DNA of 64,000 bases from Clostridia bacterium (GTDB lineage Bacteria; Bacillota; Clostridia; Oscillospirales; CAG-272). Position numbers and translations under genes: made by a program. The notes beneath the pieces were generated by a model. It was given only the letters and a program-made list of their open reading frames with translations, had not been told where the DNA came from and did not search any database. Shown in pieces: positions 28,138 to 36,214 of this stretch (position 1 is the stretch's first letter; each line of letters begins with the position of its first letter). The DNA lies in the NCBI GenBank assembly GCA_017411605.1, contig JAFQPR010000088.1, positions 26,459-90,458 of the forward strand. The letters are read 5' to 3'.

Positions 28138-29211
28138 ATGAAGGAAAATTTTTACACGTATCATGAGTACTACGCTTCTGCGAACGGTTATCAAGGGTTT
28201 AAATCTTATTTTTCACAAATATTTAATTCTTCGGAATTTGAAAAAGTTTTTATACTAAAAGGCGGACCGGGTACAGGAAAAAGTTCAATAATAAAAAAAC
28301 TTTGTGTCTTTTGTAAAGCTAATAAAATCCATTATGAAATATTCAGATGTTCATCCGATCCTGATTCTCTTGATGCAATCATAATCGATGACAGTACAGT
28401 AAAGGTTGCGGTTTTAGATGGAACTGCCCCTCATATGAGAGATGCGGAAATTCCCGGAGCTGTGGATGAGATCATCAACCTCGGTCAAGCCTGGGATTCA
28501 AAAGCATTAGCCAAAAGCAGAGAAAGTATTATAGAATACAATTGCAAAAAGAATTCAAACTATAAAAAGGCATACGAATATTTGTACTATTCTTCTGTTT
28601 TCGATACAAATATTGAGGCAGAGATTGCAGCTACTTATGATTATAAAAAATCTATTAATGAATGCGAGTTAATAATTGATTCACTAAAGCTGTATAAACC
28701 AGGTAAATCAAACGTAAGACTTATAAGCTCATTTTCAAAGCAAGGCTACAGAACACTGACAGGTCCTTTTAGTAATTCAAAAAAGAACTATTCCGTATTT
28801 GGAAGATTTGGAAGTGAGAATATTTTTATAGGACAACTTGCTGATACTCTAATGAAAAACAATGCTGATTTTTGCAAACTCCCTTCACCGTTTAATACTC
28901 ACGTTACCGAAGGAATAATGCTTAATCACGGCGAAACGATTATATTCGGGATGGGTGACGGAGAAATTTTAACTGATACAACTAAGTTCATAAAAATTGA
29001 CAACTTAAGAGAGTTTGAAGAAAAAATGTATTCTCTTGAAAACAGTAAAAATTATTATTTGAATTTAGCTGCGCAAGAATTAAAACATGCTTCCGATTAT
29101 CATTTTAAGCTTGAAGATATTTATACACCGACTATGAATTTTGATATTATCAACGAAATGTATGATAAAATGCTTTCGGAAATCAAAAATATTTATTCTA
29201 TCAGAGTTTAA
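28138..29211 (+). CDS. P-loop ATPase resembling the PRK06851 family, function unknown
   Basis: 357 residues. A Walker A KGGPGTGKSS (about 41-50) is followed by VLDGTAPHMRDAEIPGAVDEIINLG, which matches the pattern I recall for PRK06851-type ATPases of Clostridia. The second half carries an apparent beta-strand-rich nucleotide-binding fold without a second perfect P-loop. No transmembrane segment or signal peptide is seen. AAGGAG precedes the ATG. It stands alone, divergent from coaE and convergent with ackA, so context gives no role. Confidence 0.75.
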   Translation: MKENFYTYHEYYASANGYQGFKSYFSQIFNSSEFEKVFILKGGPGTGKSSIIKKLCVFCKANKIHYEIFRCSSDPDSLDAIIIDDSTVKVAVLDGTAPHMRDAEIPGAVDEIINLGQAWDSKALAKSRESIIEYNCKKNSNYKKAYEYLYYSSVFDTNIEAEIAATYDYKKSINECELIIDSLKLYKPGKSNVRLISSFSKQGYRTLTGPFSNSKKNYSVFGRFGSENIFIGQLADTLMKNNADFCKLPSPFNTHVTEGIMLNHGETIIFGMGDGEILTDTTKFIKIDNLREFEEKMYSLENSKNYYLNLAAQELKHASDYHFKLEDIYTPTMNFDIINEMYDKMLSEIKNIYSIRV

Positions 29212-29266
29212 ATCCCTATACTTTCTTGACAACGTTTGTTTTTTATGGTAATATATAAAAAGTGAA

Positions 29267-29296
29267 AGCACCCGTGGGATCTTCACCACGGGTGCT
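29267..29296. terminator. Terminator between the P-loop ATPase gene and ackA
   Basis: AGCACCCGTGG (29267-29277) pairs perfectly with CCACGGGTGCT (29286-29296). On the minus strand it follows the ackA stop and leads into TTTCACTTTTTATAT. Confidence 0.85.
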
Positions 29297-29301
29297 GATA
29301 A

Positions 29302-30507
29302 TTAAAGGGCTTTAACGATTGCTTCGGTATCCTTTGCGATAACAAGCTCTTCGTTTGTAGGAATCATATAAATTGCTACAGCGGAATCATCTGCCGAAAG
29401 CTTCACGGGAGTTGATGAATGCTTGAAAGTATTTCTTTCCTTATCAAGCTTTATACCCAGATACTCAAGCCCTGAGAGTGCATTTTCACGAATATAAGGA
29501 GCATGCTCACCGATGCCGGCTGTAAATACGATTGCATTTACTCCGCCCATAGCTGCACTGTATGATCCAATAAATTTCTTGATTTGATAGCAAAGCATAT
29601 CATAAACGAGCTTAGCTCTTTCGTTGCCTTCCATCATTGCTTTTTCAACGTCTCTTGAATCAGAGCCTACGCCGCTGATACCCTCGAATCCGCATTTTTT
29701 ATTCATATAAGAATCCATTTCTGCGGGAGTGTATCCCTTCTTTTCCATAATAAACGGAACGATAGCGGGATCTATAGCGCCGCAACGAGTACCCATAAGG
29801 ATACCGTCAAGAGGAGTGAAGCCCATCGAAGTATCGATGCACTTACCGTCTTTTACGGCAGAGATGGATGATCCGTTTCCAATATGACAGGTAACGATTT
29901 TCGTTCCCTCGGCTTTTCCTCCGAGAAGCTTGATCATTTCACCGCTTACGTATCTGTGAGACGTACCGTGAGCACCGTAACGGCGAATCTGATAATCCTC
30001 ATACATATCATAGGAAATACCGTACATAAATGCTTCCTTGGGCATTGTCTGATGGAATGCAGTATCAAATACAAGAACCTCGGGAATGGTGGGCATAACA
30101 GATTTGCAACCCTTAATACCCATTATGTGAGCAGCAGTATGGAGAGGTGCGTAAGCCGTGCATTTCTCAAGAGTCTGCATTACCTCATCGGTAACAAGAA
30201 CAGACTGAGTAAAGTAAGGACCGCCGTGGACAACTCTGTGTCCAATAGCTTCAATCTCATCAACAGATTTAAGGCAGCCGTATTCTTCACTGAGAAGAGT
30301 AGAAACGACGAGCTTCATGGCCTCGGAGTGATCCTTGAGCTCTGTTTCCTTTATGTAGTCATCCTTCCCGGATATTTTGTGAATAAGTCTCGAGCCGTCG
30401 ATACCGATTCTTTCGCAATTTCCTTTAGCTAATACTTCGCCGGAATTTGTATTAAAAAGCTGATATTTCAACGAGCTTGAGCCTGCGTTAACAACAAGTA
30501 CTTTCAT
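29302..30507 (-). CDS. ackA: Acetate kinase
   Basis: 401 residues from the ATG at 30507 behind AGAAAGGAC; a longer frame to 30549 would begin inside the promoter -10 box. The N-terminus KVLVVNAGSSSLKYQLF and the motifs HRVVHGG, FDTAFHQTMP, RRYGAHGTSH, CHIGNGSSI and FTAGIGEH are those of acetate kinase. It makes ATP and acetate from acetyl phosphate, the usual end step of acetate fermentation. The partner pta gene is not adjacent. The divergent neighbour is tmcAL, whose product consumes acetate. Confidence 0.98.
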   Translation of the reverse strand: MKVLVVNAGSSSLKYQLFNTNSGEVLAKGNCERIGIDGSRLIHKISGKDDYIKETELKDHSEAMKLVVSTLLSEEYGCLKSVDEIEAIGHRVVHGGPYFTQSVLVTDEVMQTLEKCTAYAPLHTAAHIMGIKGCKSVMPTIPEVLVFDTAFHQTMPKEAFMYGISYDMYEDYQIRRYGAHGTSHRYVSGEMIKLLGGKAEGTKIVTCHIGNGSSISAVKDGKCIDTSMGFTPLDGILMGTRCGAIDPAIVPFIMEKKGYTPAEMDSYMNKKCGFEGISGVGSDSRDVEKAMMEGNERAKLVYDMLCYQIKKFIGSYSAAMGGVNAIVFTAGIGEHAPYIRENALSGLEYLGIKLDKERNTFKHSSTPVKLSADDSAVAIYMIPTNEELVIAKDTEAIVKAL

Positions 30508-30540
30508 TATTGTAGTCCTTTCTTTTTTTATAACGCTATA

Positions 30541-30569
30541 ATTATACACTAAATTTTTAAATTTATCAA
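30541..30569 (-). promoter_or_regulatory. Sigma-A promoter of ackA
   Basis: On the minus strand TTGATA (30569-30564), 17 bp and TATAAT (30546-30541), 34 bp upstream of the ackA ATG. Confidence 0.75.
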
Positions 30570-30614
30570 CACCTAAAGTAAAAAAAACAAATTTTTTAAG
30601 AAAGGGGTTTAAAT

Positions 30615-31814
30615 ATGGTTACCGTTGCAATAATTTCAGAATATAATCCCTTTCATTTAGGTCACGAGTATCAGATAAAAAAAATAAGAGAAAAATTTGG
30701 TAAAGATACAGCTATAGTATCTATAATGAGCGGGAATTTCACTCAAAGAGGCGAGATCGCGATTATGCCAAAGGGAGAACGCGCTAAATGCGCTGTTCTC
30801 GGCGGAGTAAATCTTGTGCTTGAACTTCCCTTTCCTTTTTCATCTTCAAGTGCGGAGCTCTTCGCTAAAAGCGGAGTTGCTATCGCAAATGCTTTAGGCG
30901 TTGTTGACTATCTTTCTTTTGGCTCCGAATGCGGTGAGATTGATTTGCTATATAAAGCTGCAGAAATTTATTTGAGCTCTGATTTTAAAAGAGAATTTGA
31001 AAAGCTTTCGGGCGATAAATCACTCGGCTTTCCTGCGCGACTTGAGCTAGCTTATAAAGCTGTTGCAGGTTCATCTGAAATCTCATTTACTCCAAATAAT
31101 ATTCTCTCAATTGAATATATTAAAGCATTAATTGAATCCGAAAGCACAATTAAACCCCACACCGTAAAACGCTGTGGAGCTGCTTATAACGACGTGGATT
31201 TCGTTGAAGGCTCTTATCAGAGCGCATCCGCAATAAGAAATGCTCTGATTGTTTCGGACGAGGGTGCATTGAATTTTGTTACTGCGGAATGCAGAAAAAT
31301 AATTGAAGATGCCAAAATTAACGGCGAGCTTCCTTGCGATATTTCAAAATTATCCTCTGCTTTTATATCAAAATTACGTTTAAATTCGTCTGTACAACGT
31401 GAAGACTATCACGATGCGCATGACGGTTTATATAATCGCCTTTATAACTTAAGTTTTGAGGCGAATGATATTACTTCTTTACTTAAGCTTTCCGAAACTA
31501 AAAGTTATACCAATGCCAGAATCAGACGCGCTTTGCTAAATATTTTCTTCGGCGTTACCTCCTCCGATGTTAAAATGTTACCGCGTTTTACTCAGGTTTT
31601 GGGCATGGACAGTGTTGGAATGAAGATTTTAAAACGAGTAAAAGAAACCGAGTTCAGAATTTTAACTAAGCCATCAGCTTACGACAACTTTGATGATGAT
31701 ACAATGAAGCAAAAGCTCGTATCGGATAAGGCTGATTCTATATTTGAACTCACAAAACCAATCCCTAAACATGGAAGAAGTGCTCTTACCTTCACTCCGT
31801 TTATAAAAAAATAG
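30615..31814 (+). CDS. tmcAL: tRNA(Met) cytidine acetate ligase TmcAL (YlbM, formerly DUF795)
   Basis: 399 residues. The N-terminus IISEYNPFHLGHEYQI contains the nucleotidylyltransferase HLGH (14-17), followed by SGNFTQRGEIAIMPKGERA and LELPFPFSSSSAELFA, typical of TmcAL. The family activates acetate with ATP and forms N4-acetylcytidine at the wobble base of elongator tRNA(Met). The gene diverges from ackA with a 107-bp interval. AGAAAGGGG precedes the ATG. Confidence 0.92.
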   Translation: MVTVAIISEYNPFHLGHEYQIKKIREKFGKDTAIVSIMSGNFTQRGEIAIMPKGERAKCAVLGGVNLVLELPFPFSSSSAELFAKSGVAIANALGVVDYLSFGSECGEIDLLYKAAEIYLSSDFKREFEKLSGDKSLGFPARLELAYKAVAGSSEISFTPNNILSIEYIKALIESESTIKPHTVKRCGAAYNDVDFVEGSYQSASAIRNALIVSDEGALNFVTAECRKIIEDAKINGELPCDISKLSSAFISKLRLNSSVQREDYHDAHDGLYNRLYNLSFEANDITSLLKLSETKSYTNARIRRALLNIFFGVTSSDVKMLPRFTQVLGMDSVGMKILKRVKETEFRILTKPSAYDNFDDDTMKQKLVSDKADSIFELTKPIPKHGRSALTFTPFIKK

Positions 31815-31847
31815 CGTATTTTGCGATATTTTTACGATATCCACTTT

Positions 31848-31887
31848 TGTCGAATATATTTACAATACGATAATTCTTTGATATCAT
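31848..31887 (+). promoter_or_regulatory. Sigma-A promoter with an upstream Spo0A-type box
   Basis: TTTACA (31859-31864), 17 bp, TATCAT (31882-31887). A perfect 0A-box core TGTCGAA (31848-31854, within TTTTGTCGAATA) ends 4 bp before the -35, the place where Spo0A activates sigma-A promoters. A 7-mer occurs by chance several times per window, so only its position is notable. Confidence 0.5.
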
Positions 31888-31942
31888 ATTTACGGAGTAG
31901 ACAAGCAGTCGCTATTTCCAAATAAAACGAAAGGAGATAACA

Positions 31943-32230
31943 ATGTTAGAAGTAAAAGGCATTGATTGCACCGAATTTCTTGAATACAAGGGCAGACCTC
32001 TTGTTCGCAAAGATGATGATCTTTATTACGGAGATCTTAGTCAGTATTACGTTAAAATGATGATTATGACCGAGAAGCCGTCAAAGAAAGAGGGAGAAAA
32101 TATTCCCGATAATATTGCAGTTCAGCTTTTCGCTCCGGGAAAACCTTTCCCCGAGAAGCAGATCTCCGCAAAAGGACTTTTAGATGCTTTTGAGACTGCT
32201 GCGGCATGGCTTGACCGCTATAATAAATAA
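31943..32230 (+). CDS. Small conserved-looking protein of unknown function
   Basis: 95 residues, soluble, acidic and basic residues balanced, no Cys pair motif, no membrane segment or signal peptide. A strong AAAGGAGAT site precedes the ATG. It starts LEVKGIDCTEFLEYKGRPLV and ends in an amphipathic AFETAAAWLDRY helix. The pattern resembles short housekeeping proteins of Clostridia, but I cannot name a family. Its promoter carries a possible Spo0A box. The next gene begins 52 bp later on the same strand without a terminator between, so they may be co-transcribed. Confidence 0.8.
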   Translation: MLEVKGIDCTEFLEYKGRPLVRKDDDLYYGDLSQYYVKMMIMTEKPSKKEGENIPDNIAVQLFAPGKPFPEKQISAKGLLDAFETAAAWLDRYNK

Positions 32231-32282
32231 GCATACTTGTATAAAACGTGCATACCTTTAATTGGTTTGCAAGGAGGTAAAA

Positions 32283-33416
32283 ATGAAAAACGCATCAGGG
32301 AGCAGTATTGCTAAGCTGCTCGCAGCCACAATAATAGGCGTGGTATTAATTTTTCTTATTGGCACCGCGGCAAGCGGATGGCAGAATAAAACTAATGGAG
32401 ATAATAGCGGCGAAATCGGAGAATCAACCGATAATGCCGATGAAACCGACGGCGATACCGACAAAAATGAAGGTACCGCCGATAATAATAGCCAAGGCAC
32501 GATAGTTGAACCCGAAGAGCCGAAACCGCCCGAGTTTATTAATTATTTAACCGGACTTGAAACGTCAGCGGAGTTAACGGGTAAGCTTCCTTACGTAATT
32601 ACAGTTGAACCCTACGCACCTTTATACGGAATATCGGGTTCTGAGATCACTGTTGAAATTCCTACCGAAAACGGCGAGACAAGATTTCTCGTATACAGAA
32701 CGGATATAAGCCAGCTCGGCAAGATAGGTGCAATTGCAAAAACACGTAATTACATTTCGCAGATAGTTAAATTTTTCGGCGGTATACTCGTTGCAAACGG
32801 TAATGAAGATATCGTTTCGTATTCTTCTCTTCCTTCAACTTTGCATATTGATCTCAGCAAAAATACAGAGTATATTTATCGAGAAAACGGCAAGAATATT
32901 TATACAGATTATCAGAATTTATCAACAATTGCTAAAAATCAAGGAATCGACACTACTACATATGTAATGCAACAATTACCATTTGACTTTTGCGATTATT
33001 TTGAAAACGTCGAAGGTAAAGCCGTTGCTAATAGTATTACGCTTCCCTACGAAAATAATGAAACGAAGCTGCTATTGAATGATAACGACGGCACATATTT
33101 GCTTTCGAAAAATGGACGCGATAAGGTCGATATGCTCGACGGTAAAACAGCATCCTATAAAAATGTTTTTATACTTTTTGCAGATATGATTACCTACGAA
33201 ATGTCATCGGGAACCGAAACCGTCGTCAATACCGCCAGCCGCGGAACGGGCTATTACATTTCAAACGGTACTCTTACAGAAATCAGATGGAGTGTTGAAG
33301 CCAACGGACAGCTTTTATTTAAGAATCTTTCCGGAGAAAAGCTTATAATTAACCGAGGTAATTCATATATAGGTTATTATAAAGCATCGGAATCAAATTC
33401 TGTTGTTTTTGATTAA
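32283..33416 (+). CDS. Membrane-anchored DUF3048 protein (YerB-like)
   Basis: 377 residues from the ATG at 32283 behind a perfect AAGGAGG. One N-terminal helix (about 12-32) anchors it; there is no lipobox Cys. An acidic Asn/Asp/Glu-rich linker (about 35-80) leads to the DUF3048 N-terminal domain (NYLTGLETSAELTG..., TRFLVYRTDISQLGKIGAI) and the C-terminal domain (NVFILFADMITYE, GTGYYISNGTLTEIRW). YerB-like proteins are extracytoplasmic and of unknown function. A terminator follows. Confidence 0.85.
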   Translation: MKNASGSSIAKLLAATIIGVVLIFLIGTAASGWQNKTNGDNSGEIGESTDNADETDGDTDKNEGTADNNSQGTIVEPEEPKPPEFINYLTGLETSAELTGKLPYVITVEPYAPLYGISGSEITVEIPTENGETRFLVYRTDISQLGKIGAIAKTRNYISQIVKFFGGILVANGNEDIVSYSSLPSTLHIDLSKNTEYIYRENGKNIYTDYQNLSTIAKNQGIDTTTYVMQQLPFDFCDYFENVEGKAVANSITLPYENNETKLLLNDNDGTYLLSKNGRDKVDMLDGKTASYKNVFILFADMITYEMSSGTETVVNTASRGTGYYISNGTLTEIRWSVEANGQLLFKNLSGEKLIINRGNSYIGYYKASESNSVVFD

Positions 33417-33436
33417 ATATTATCTTGGCAATATAA

Positions 33437-33475
33437 TAAACGGTAGAAGTTCACAATCGGACTTCTACCGTTTAT
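33437..33475. terminator. Terminator between the DUF3048 gene and spoVT
   Basis: AAACGGTAGAAGT (33438-33450) pairs perfectly with ACTTCTACCGTTT (33461-33473), then ATTATTA. The genes on both sides converge on it, and T-rich DNA follows on each strand. Confidence 0.85.
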
Positions 33476-33507
33476 TATTAATTTGAATTATTTATAACCA
33501 ATGTTTT

Positions 33508-34062
33508 TTAATTTTCCATTTGTTTTCCGAGGAAAATACCCGCTGTTTGAATTAATTTAGACTCAATATCCATTGATATTTTTTCACTGATAGGATTTGA
33601 TGTTTGCCATCCCGAAACCACGCATCCAATAACGTCGCCTTCGGATAAAATTGGCATTGCGCAACTGATATAATGCTCTTTTCCAAAATCACTGATATAC
33701 TTATGATCGGATTGTAAATTATATTGATAAAGAACTCTGTTTTCCATTATTACTTCAAGCTCGTGCGATATTTTTTTATCAAGATATTCACGTTTTGAAG
33801 CGCCCGATACAGCAATTATAGCATCTCTGTCGCAAACAAATATTGGCATTCCCGATGTTTTTTGTAAAGTGTCGGCATATTCACCGGCAAAATTCTGAAG
33901 TTCTCCAATCGGTGAATATTTTTTGAATATGACTTCCCCTTCACGGTCTGTAAAAATCTCAAGAGGGTCACCCTCGCGGATTCTCATAGTTCTTCTTATT
34001 TCTTTTGGTATAACAACTCGTCCGAGGTCGTCGATCCTACGGACGATTCCTGTGGCTTTCAT
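33508..34062 (-). CDS. spoVT: Stage V sporulation protein T (AbrB-GAF transcription regulator)
   Basis: 184 residues. Residues 1-50 are the AbrB-type swapped-hairpin DNA-binding domain (MKATGIVRRIDDLGRVVIPK...), and 60-180 form the GAF-like ligand domain typical of SpoVT. In Bacillus SpoVT is made in the forespore under sigma-G and tunes sigma-G genes. Here a sigma-G-like promoter lies 35-64 bp upstream and AAGGAG precedes the ATG. A truncated, silently diverged second copy of its 5' end and promoter lies at 35142-35386. Confidence 0.95.
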   Translation of the reverse strand: MKATGIVRRIDDLGRVVIPKEIRRTMRIREGDPLEIFTDREGEVIFKKYSPIGELQNFAGEYADTLQKTSGMPIFVCDRDAIIAVSGASKREYLDKKISHELEVIMENRVLYQYNLQSDHKYISDFGKEHYISCAMPILSEGDVIGCVVSGWQTSNPISEKISMDIESKLIQTAGIFLGKQMEN

Positions 34063-34096
34063 TTATATAATACTCCTTTATTTTAAGGTACGTTGT

Positions 34097-34126
34097 TAGT
34101 ATCTGTAAATGGTGGAGAAATATACT
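34097..34126 (-). promoter_or_regulatory. Sigma-G/F-like promoter of spoVT
   Basis: On the minus strand AGTATA (34126-34121), 17 bp, GATACTA (34103-34097), close to the sigma-G consensus GNATA / CATACTA. The same elements and spacing are kept in the diverged copy at 35357-35386, which argues they are functional. Sigma-G control of spoVT is established in Bacillus. Confidence 0.65.
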
Positions 34127-34133
34127 GCATATA

Positions 34134-34162
34134 TTTACTTTTGAAATAAAATATGCTATAAT
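34134..34162 (+). promoter_or_regulatory. Sigma-A promoter of the 312-residue membrane protein gene
   Basis: TTTACT (34134-34139), 17 bp, TATAAT (34157-34162), 20 bp before the ATG. It lies back-to-back with the spoVT promoter. Confidence 0.6.
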
Positions 34163-34182
34163 AAATCAAAGGCGGTGATTTT

Positions 34183-35121
34183 ATGGAAGGTGTGTTTCTT
34201 CGCAAGAAATTTAATGTTTGGCTTTTTCTATTATTTGCATGTGGTTTGTTTTTTATTGGTTTGTATTTTTTCTTTAATATAACGGACCCCACAGCAACAG
34301 GCGAAACCCTAACATTTCTAATTATGGGTATTCTTATTATTTTAGTTGTAATCCCATCTTGGCTATTGAATTACGGCGCTTTTATCCACATTGACGAAGA
34401 TTCAATCAAAGCAAAATATCATTGGTTCGGTAAAATTGATTGTAAACTCTCAGATGTTACATTTGCTATGCCACAAGTCAACACATTAATCATTCAACTT
34501 AAAGATGGTAAAACTCATACTATTATGGGTGTTGTAAACTCTTGGCATCTCGCTTATGTAATTCGTCGAAATATGCATTTTGAATCAACAGAACAACCCG
34601 AAATGCTGATTGAAAAACTAAACAATTTAAAGTCCGCCAAAAAGAAAGGACTTATATATGTTTGTTTGGGTGTAGCGTTAATGTTTATCAATATTTTTGT
34701 TGCTGTATTCTTAACGGGCGAAAGAGAAATGCACCAATTCAGTAACGGTGATTGGACAATATTCATTGTTATGTGTGCAATAGAAATAATAACAGTTATT
34801 GCTACATTCTATTTTGCTCAAAAAACAGGAAAAAATAATGTTCCTATTGAAAAACTGAAATACGAAATTAAACGAAGAATTATTGAAACACAGCCTTTGT
34901 TACCTGGTTTTGTCATTGCAGTTTATACCGATGAAAATTATATGGGACGCATTACCCTATTTGGATATCCAAACGATAATGCTGTCTATTATTCGGTACA
35001 AGAATTCGCTTCTGATTATACTCTTTTCAGAGCATACACATCGGATGTCTATGATAGCCAAGAAGATTTGCCCGCTGATTTCAAAGCGTTGATTGATATA
35101 ACAAATAAAGTATTACATTGA
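34183..35121 (+). CDS. Membrane protein of unknown function lying between spoVT and its truncated copy
   Basis: 312 residues. Two helices at about 11-32 and 42-65, then a PH-like stretch (IHIDEDSIKAKYHWFGKIDC...) ending near 140, two more helices at about 158-178 and 190-212, then a soluble C-terminus. No signal peptide cleavage or catalytic motif is recognised. A GGCGGTGA site precedes the ATG. Codon choice and AT content look slightly different from the flanking genes, and the gene sits exactly between two diverged spoVT 5' ends, so arrival with foreign DNA is plausible. A terminator follows 4 bp after the stop. Confidence 0.8.
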   Translation: MEGVFLRKKFNVWLFLLFACGLFFIGLYFFFNITDPTATGETLTFLIMGILIILVVIPSWLLNYGAFIHIDEDSIKAKYHWFGKIDCKLSDVTFAMPQVNTLIIQLKDGKTHTIMGVVNSWHLAYVIRRNMHFESTEQPEMLIEKLNNLKSAKKKGLIYVCLGVALMFINIFVAVFLTGEREMHQFSNGDWTIFIVMCAIEIITVIATFYFAQKTGKNNVPIEKLKYEIKRRIIETQPLLPGFVIAVYTDENYMGRITLFGYPNDNAVYYSVQEFASDYTLFRAYTSDVYDSQEDLPADFKALIDITNKVLH

Positions 35122-35125
35122 CTAT

Positions 35126-35155
35126 AAAAGCGGAGTGAATTTCACTCCGCTTTTA
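35126..35155 (+). terminator. Terminator of the 312-residue membrane protein gene
   Basis: AAAAGCGGAGTGAA (35127-35140) pairs with TTCACTCCGCTTTT (35141-35154) as a perfect palindrome, then TATT. The end of the truncated spoVT frame lies inside it. Confidence 0.8.
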
Positions 35156-35318
35156 TTCTATGTATTAGGCTATTCATTGCCCAACAAAACCTGTCGATTG
35201 GTGTCAATGTTGTCAGTAAGGGGTCACCCTCACGGATTCTCATAGTTCTTCTTATTTCTTTTGGGATGACAACACGGCCAAGGTCATCTATTCTTCTGAC
35301 AATTCCCGTAGCTTTCAT
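35142..35318 (-). pseudogene. Truncated spoVT copy (AbrB-domain fragment)
   Basis: An open frame of 58 codons starts at ATG 35318 after TAAGGAGA. Its first 34 residues are identical to SpoVT (through REGDPL), but the DNA differs at about 16 of 102 positions, every one silent. After residue 34 the sequence becomes unrelated and stops inside the neighbouring terminator. The AbrB fold needs about 45-50 residues and the GAF domain is gone, so it is probably not functional. The upstream region with a sigma-G-like promoter is also related to that of spoVT. Confidence 0.85.
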
Positions 35319-35356
35319 ATATATAAAAATCTCCTTAATTTACAGATTTGTACTGT

Positions 35357-35386
35357 TATTATCTGCAAATTAGGGAGATTTATACT
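35357..35386 (-). promoter_or_regulatory. Sigma-G/F-like promoter of the truncated spoVT copy
   Basis: On the minus strand AGTATA (35386-35381), 17 bp, GATAATA (35363-35357). It aligns with the spoVT promoter at 34097-34126 with identical spacing, and CTCC and CAGATA blocks between them also match. Confidence 0.55.
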
Positions 35387-35420
35387 TGATTTTCGTTCGT
35401 AGGTTATTCACTAATTATTT

Positions 35421-36083
35421 TCAAGATTCAATATATTTCAGGGACTCTTGCATTATTAAATTAAATCTTCCCTTTAACTTTATTCTAGCCTTGCTAAAGT
35501 TTTTATAAGATTTTTGATTCAGCATATGTATATCACTTCCAAGCGCAACTACGACTCCCCATTCAAGCCACCTTTTGACGTGCTTTTTTATAAATAATTT
35601 GGCGATTGCTGAAACGTTAAGTTGAAGAACCGCCCCGACCTCCAGAAGCTTATGTATACTTTCTTTGGGATATCTGTCAGCATGAGCTATAACAACGTTA
35701 TAACCGCGGTCGATCAAGGCTTCTACAGAATTCTTGTATGAATCCCTGAAGGTTGAAAAAGGGAGCTCAATAAGCAGTGTTTTTGTTCCTTCTATACATA
35801 ATGCATCTAAATTTTCAAGATTTTCAAGCTTATCGCAAAGAAGCACTTCTGCTCCTAATAAAATTCTTGTTGAAGTATTATCGGCGAGTGTCGAATAGGC
35901 GCAGCATCTTCTCTCAAGGAACTTATCGAGTCTGTGCATATGAGGATAAAAATGCGGTGTAGCGACAATAATGTCAACCCCTGCGGTTTTGGATAATTCA
36001 AGCTGCTTGAGCGACGTTTCGAGCGAATCAGACCCATGATCCGCGCCGGGTAGTATATGTGTATGGAAATCAATGATCTTCAT
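35421..36083 (-). CDS. PHP-family tyrosine-protein phosphatase (CpsB/YwqE type)
   Basis: 220 residues starting MKIIDFHTHILPG, with the HxH metal ligands (7 and 9), a following GADHGSDS, ATPHFYPH, LIELPF, VIAHADRYP and a C-terminal ALGSDIH. This is the metal-dependent PHP phosphatase pattern of CpsB/YwqE, which dephosphorylates the tyrosine kinases that control capsule and exopolysaccharide export. No kinase or polysaccharide gene is near, so its partner is elsewhere or its substrate differs. Confidence 0.88.
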   Translation of the reverse strand: MKIIDFHTHILPGADHGSDSLETSLKQLELSKTAGVDIIVATPHFYPHMHRLDKFLERRCCAYSTLADNTSTRILLGAEVLLCDKLENLENLDALCIEGTKTLLIELPFSTFRDSYKNSVEALIDRGYNVVIAHADRYPKESIHKLLEVGAVLQLNVSAIAKLFIKKHVKRWLEWGVVVALGSDIHMLNQKSYKNFSKARIKLKGRFNLIMQESLKYIES

Positions 36084-36116
36084 AATATAACAATCTTCCT
36101 CGAAATATTTAAATTA

Positions 36117-36155
36117 AAAGAGCGAAGATGCCGTAACAAAGTATCCTCGCTCTTA
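36117..36155 (-). terminator. Candidate terminator after the lipoprotein gene region
   Basis: AAGAGCGAAGATG (36118-36130) pairs with TATCCTCGCTCTT (36142-36154), with one G-U-type mismatch tolerated. It lies between the PHP gene and the lipoprotein gene on the minus strand, about 60-100 bp after the lipoprotein stop, and runs into TTTAATTTAAAT. Confidence 0.65.
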
Positions 36156-36214
36156 TTGTTTGGTTGTGCCTTTATATGACAGCCCCTGTAAATATTATTT
36201 AAAGATTAATAAAA

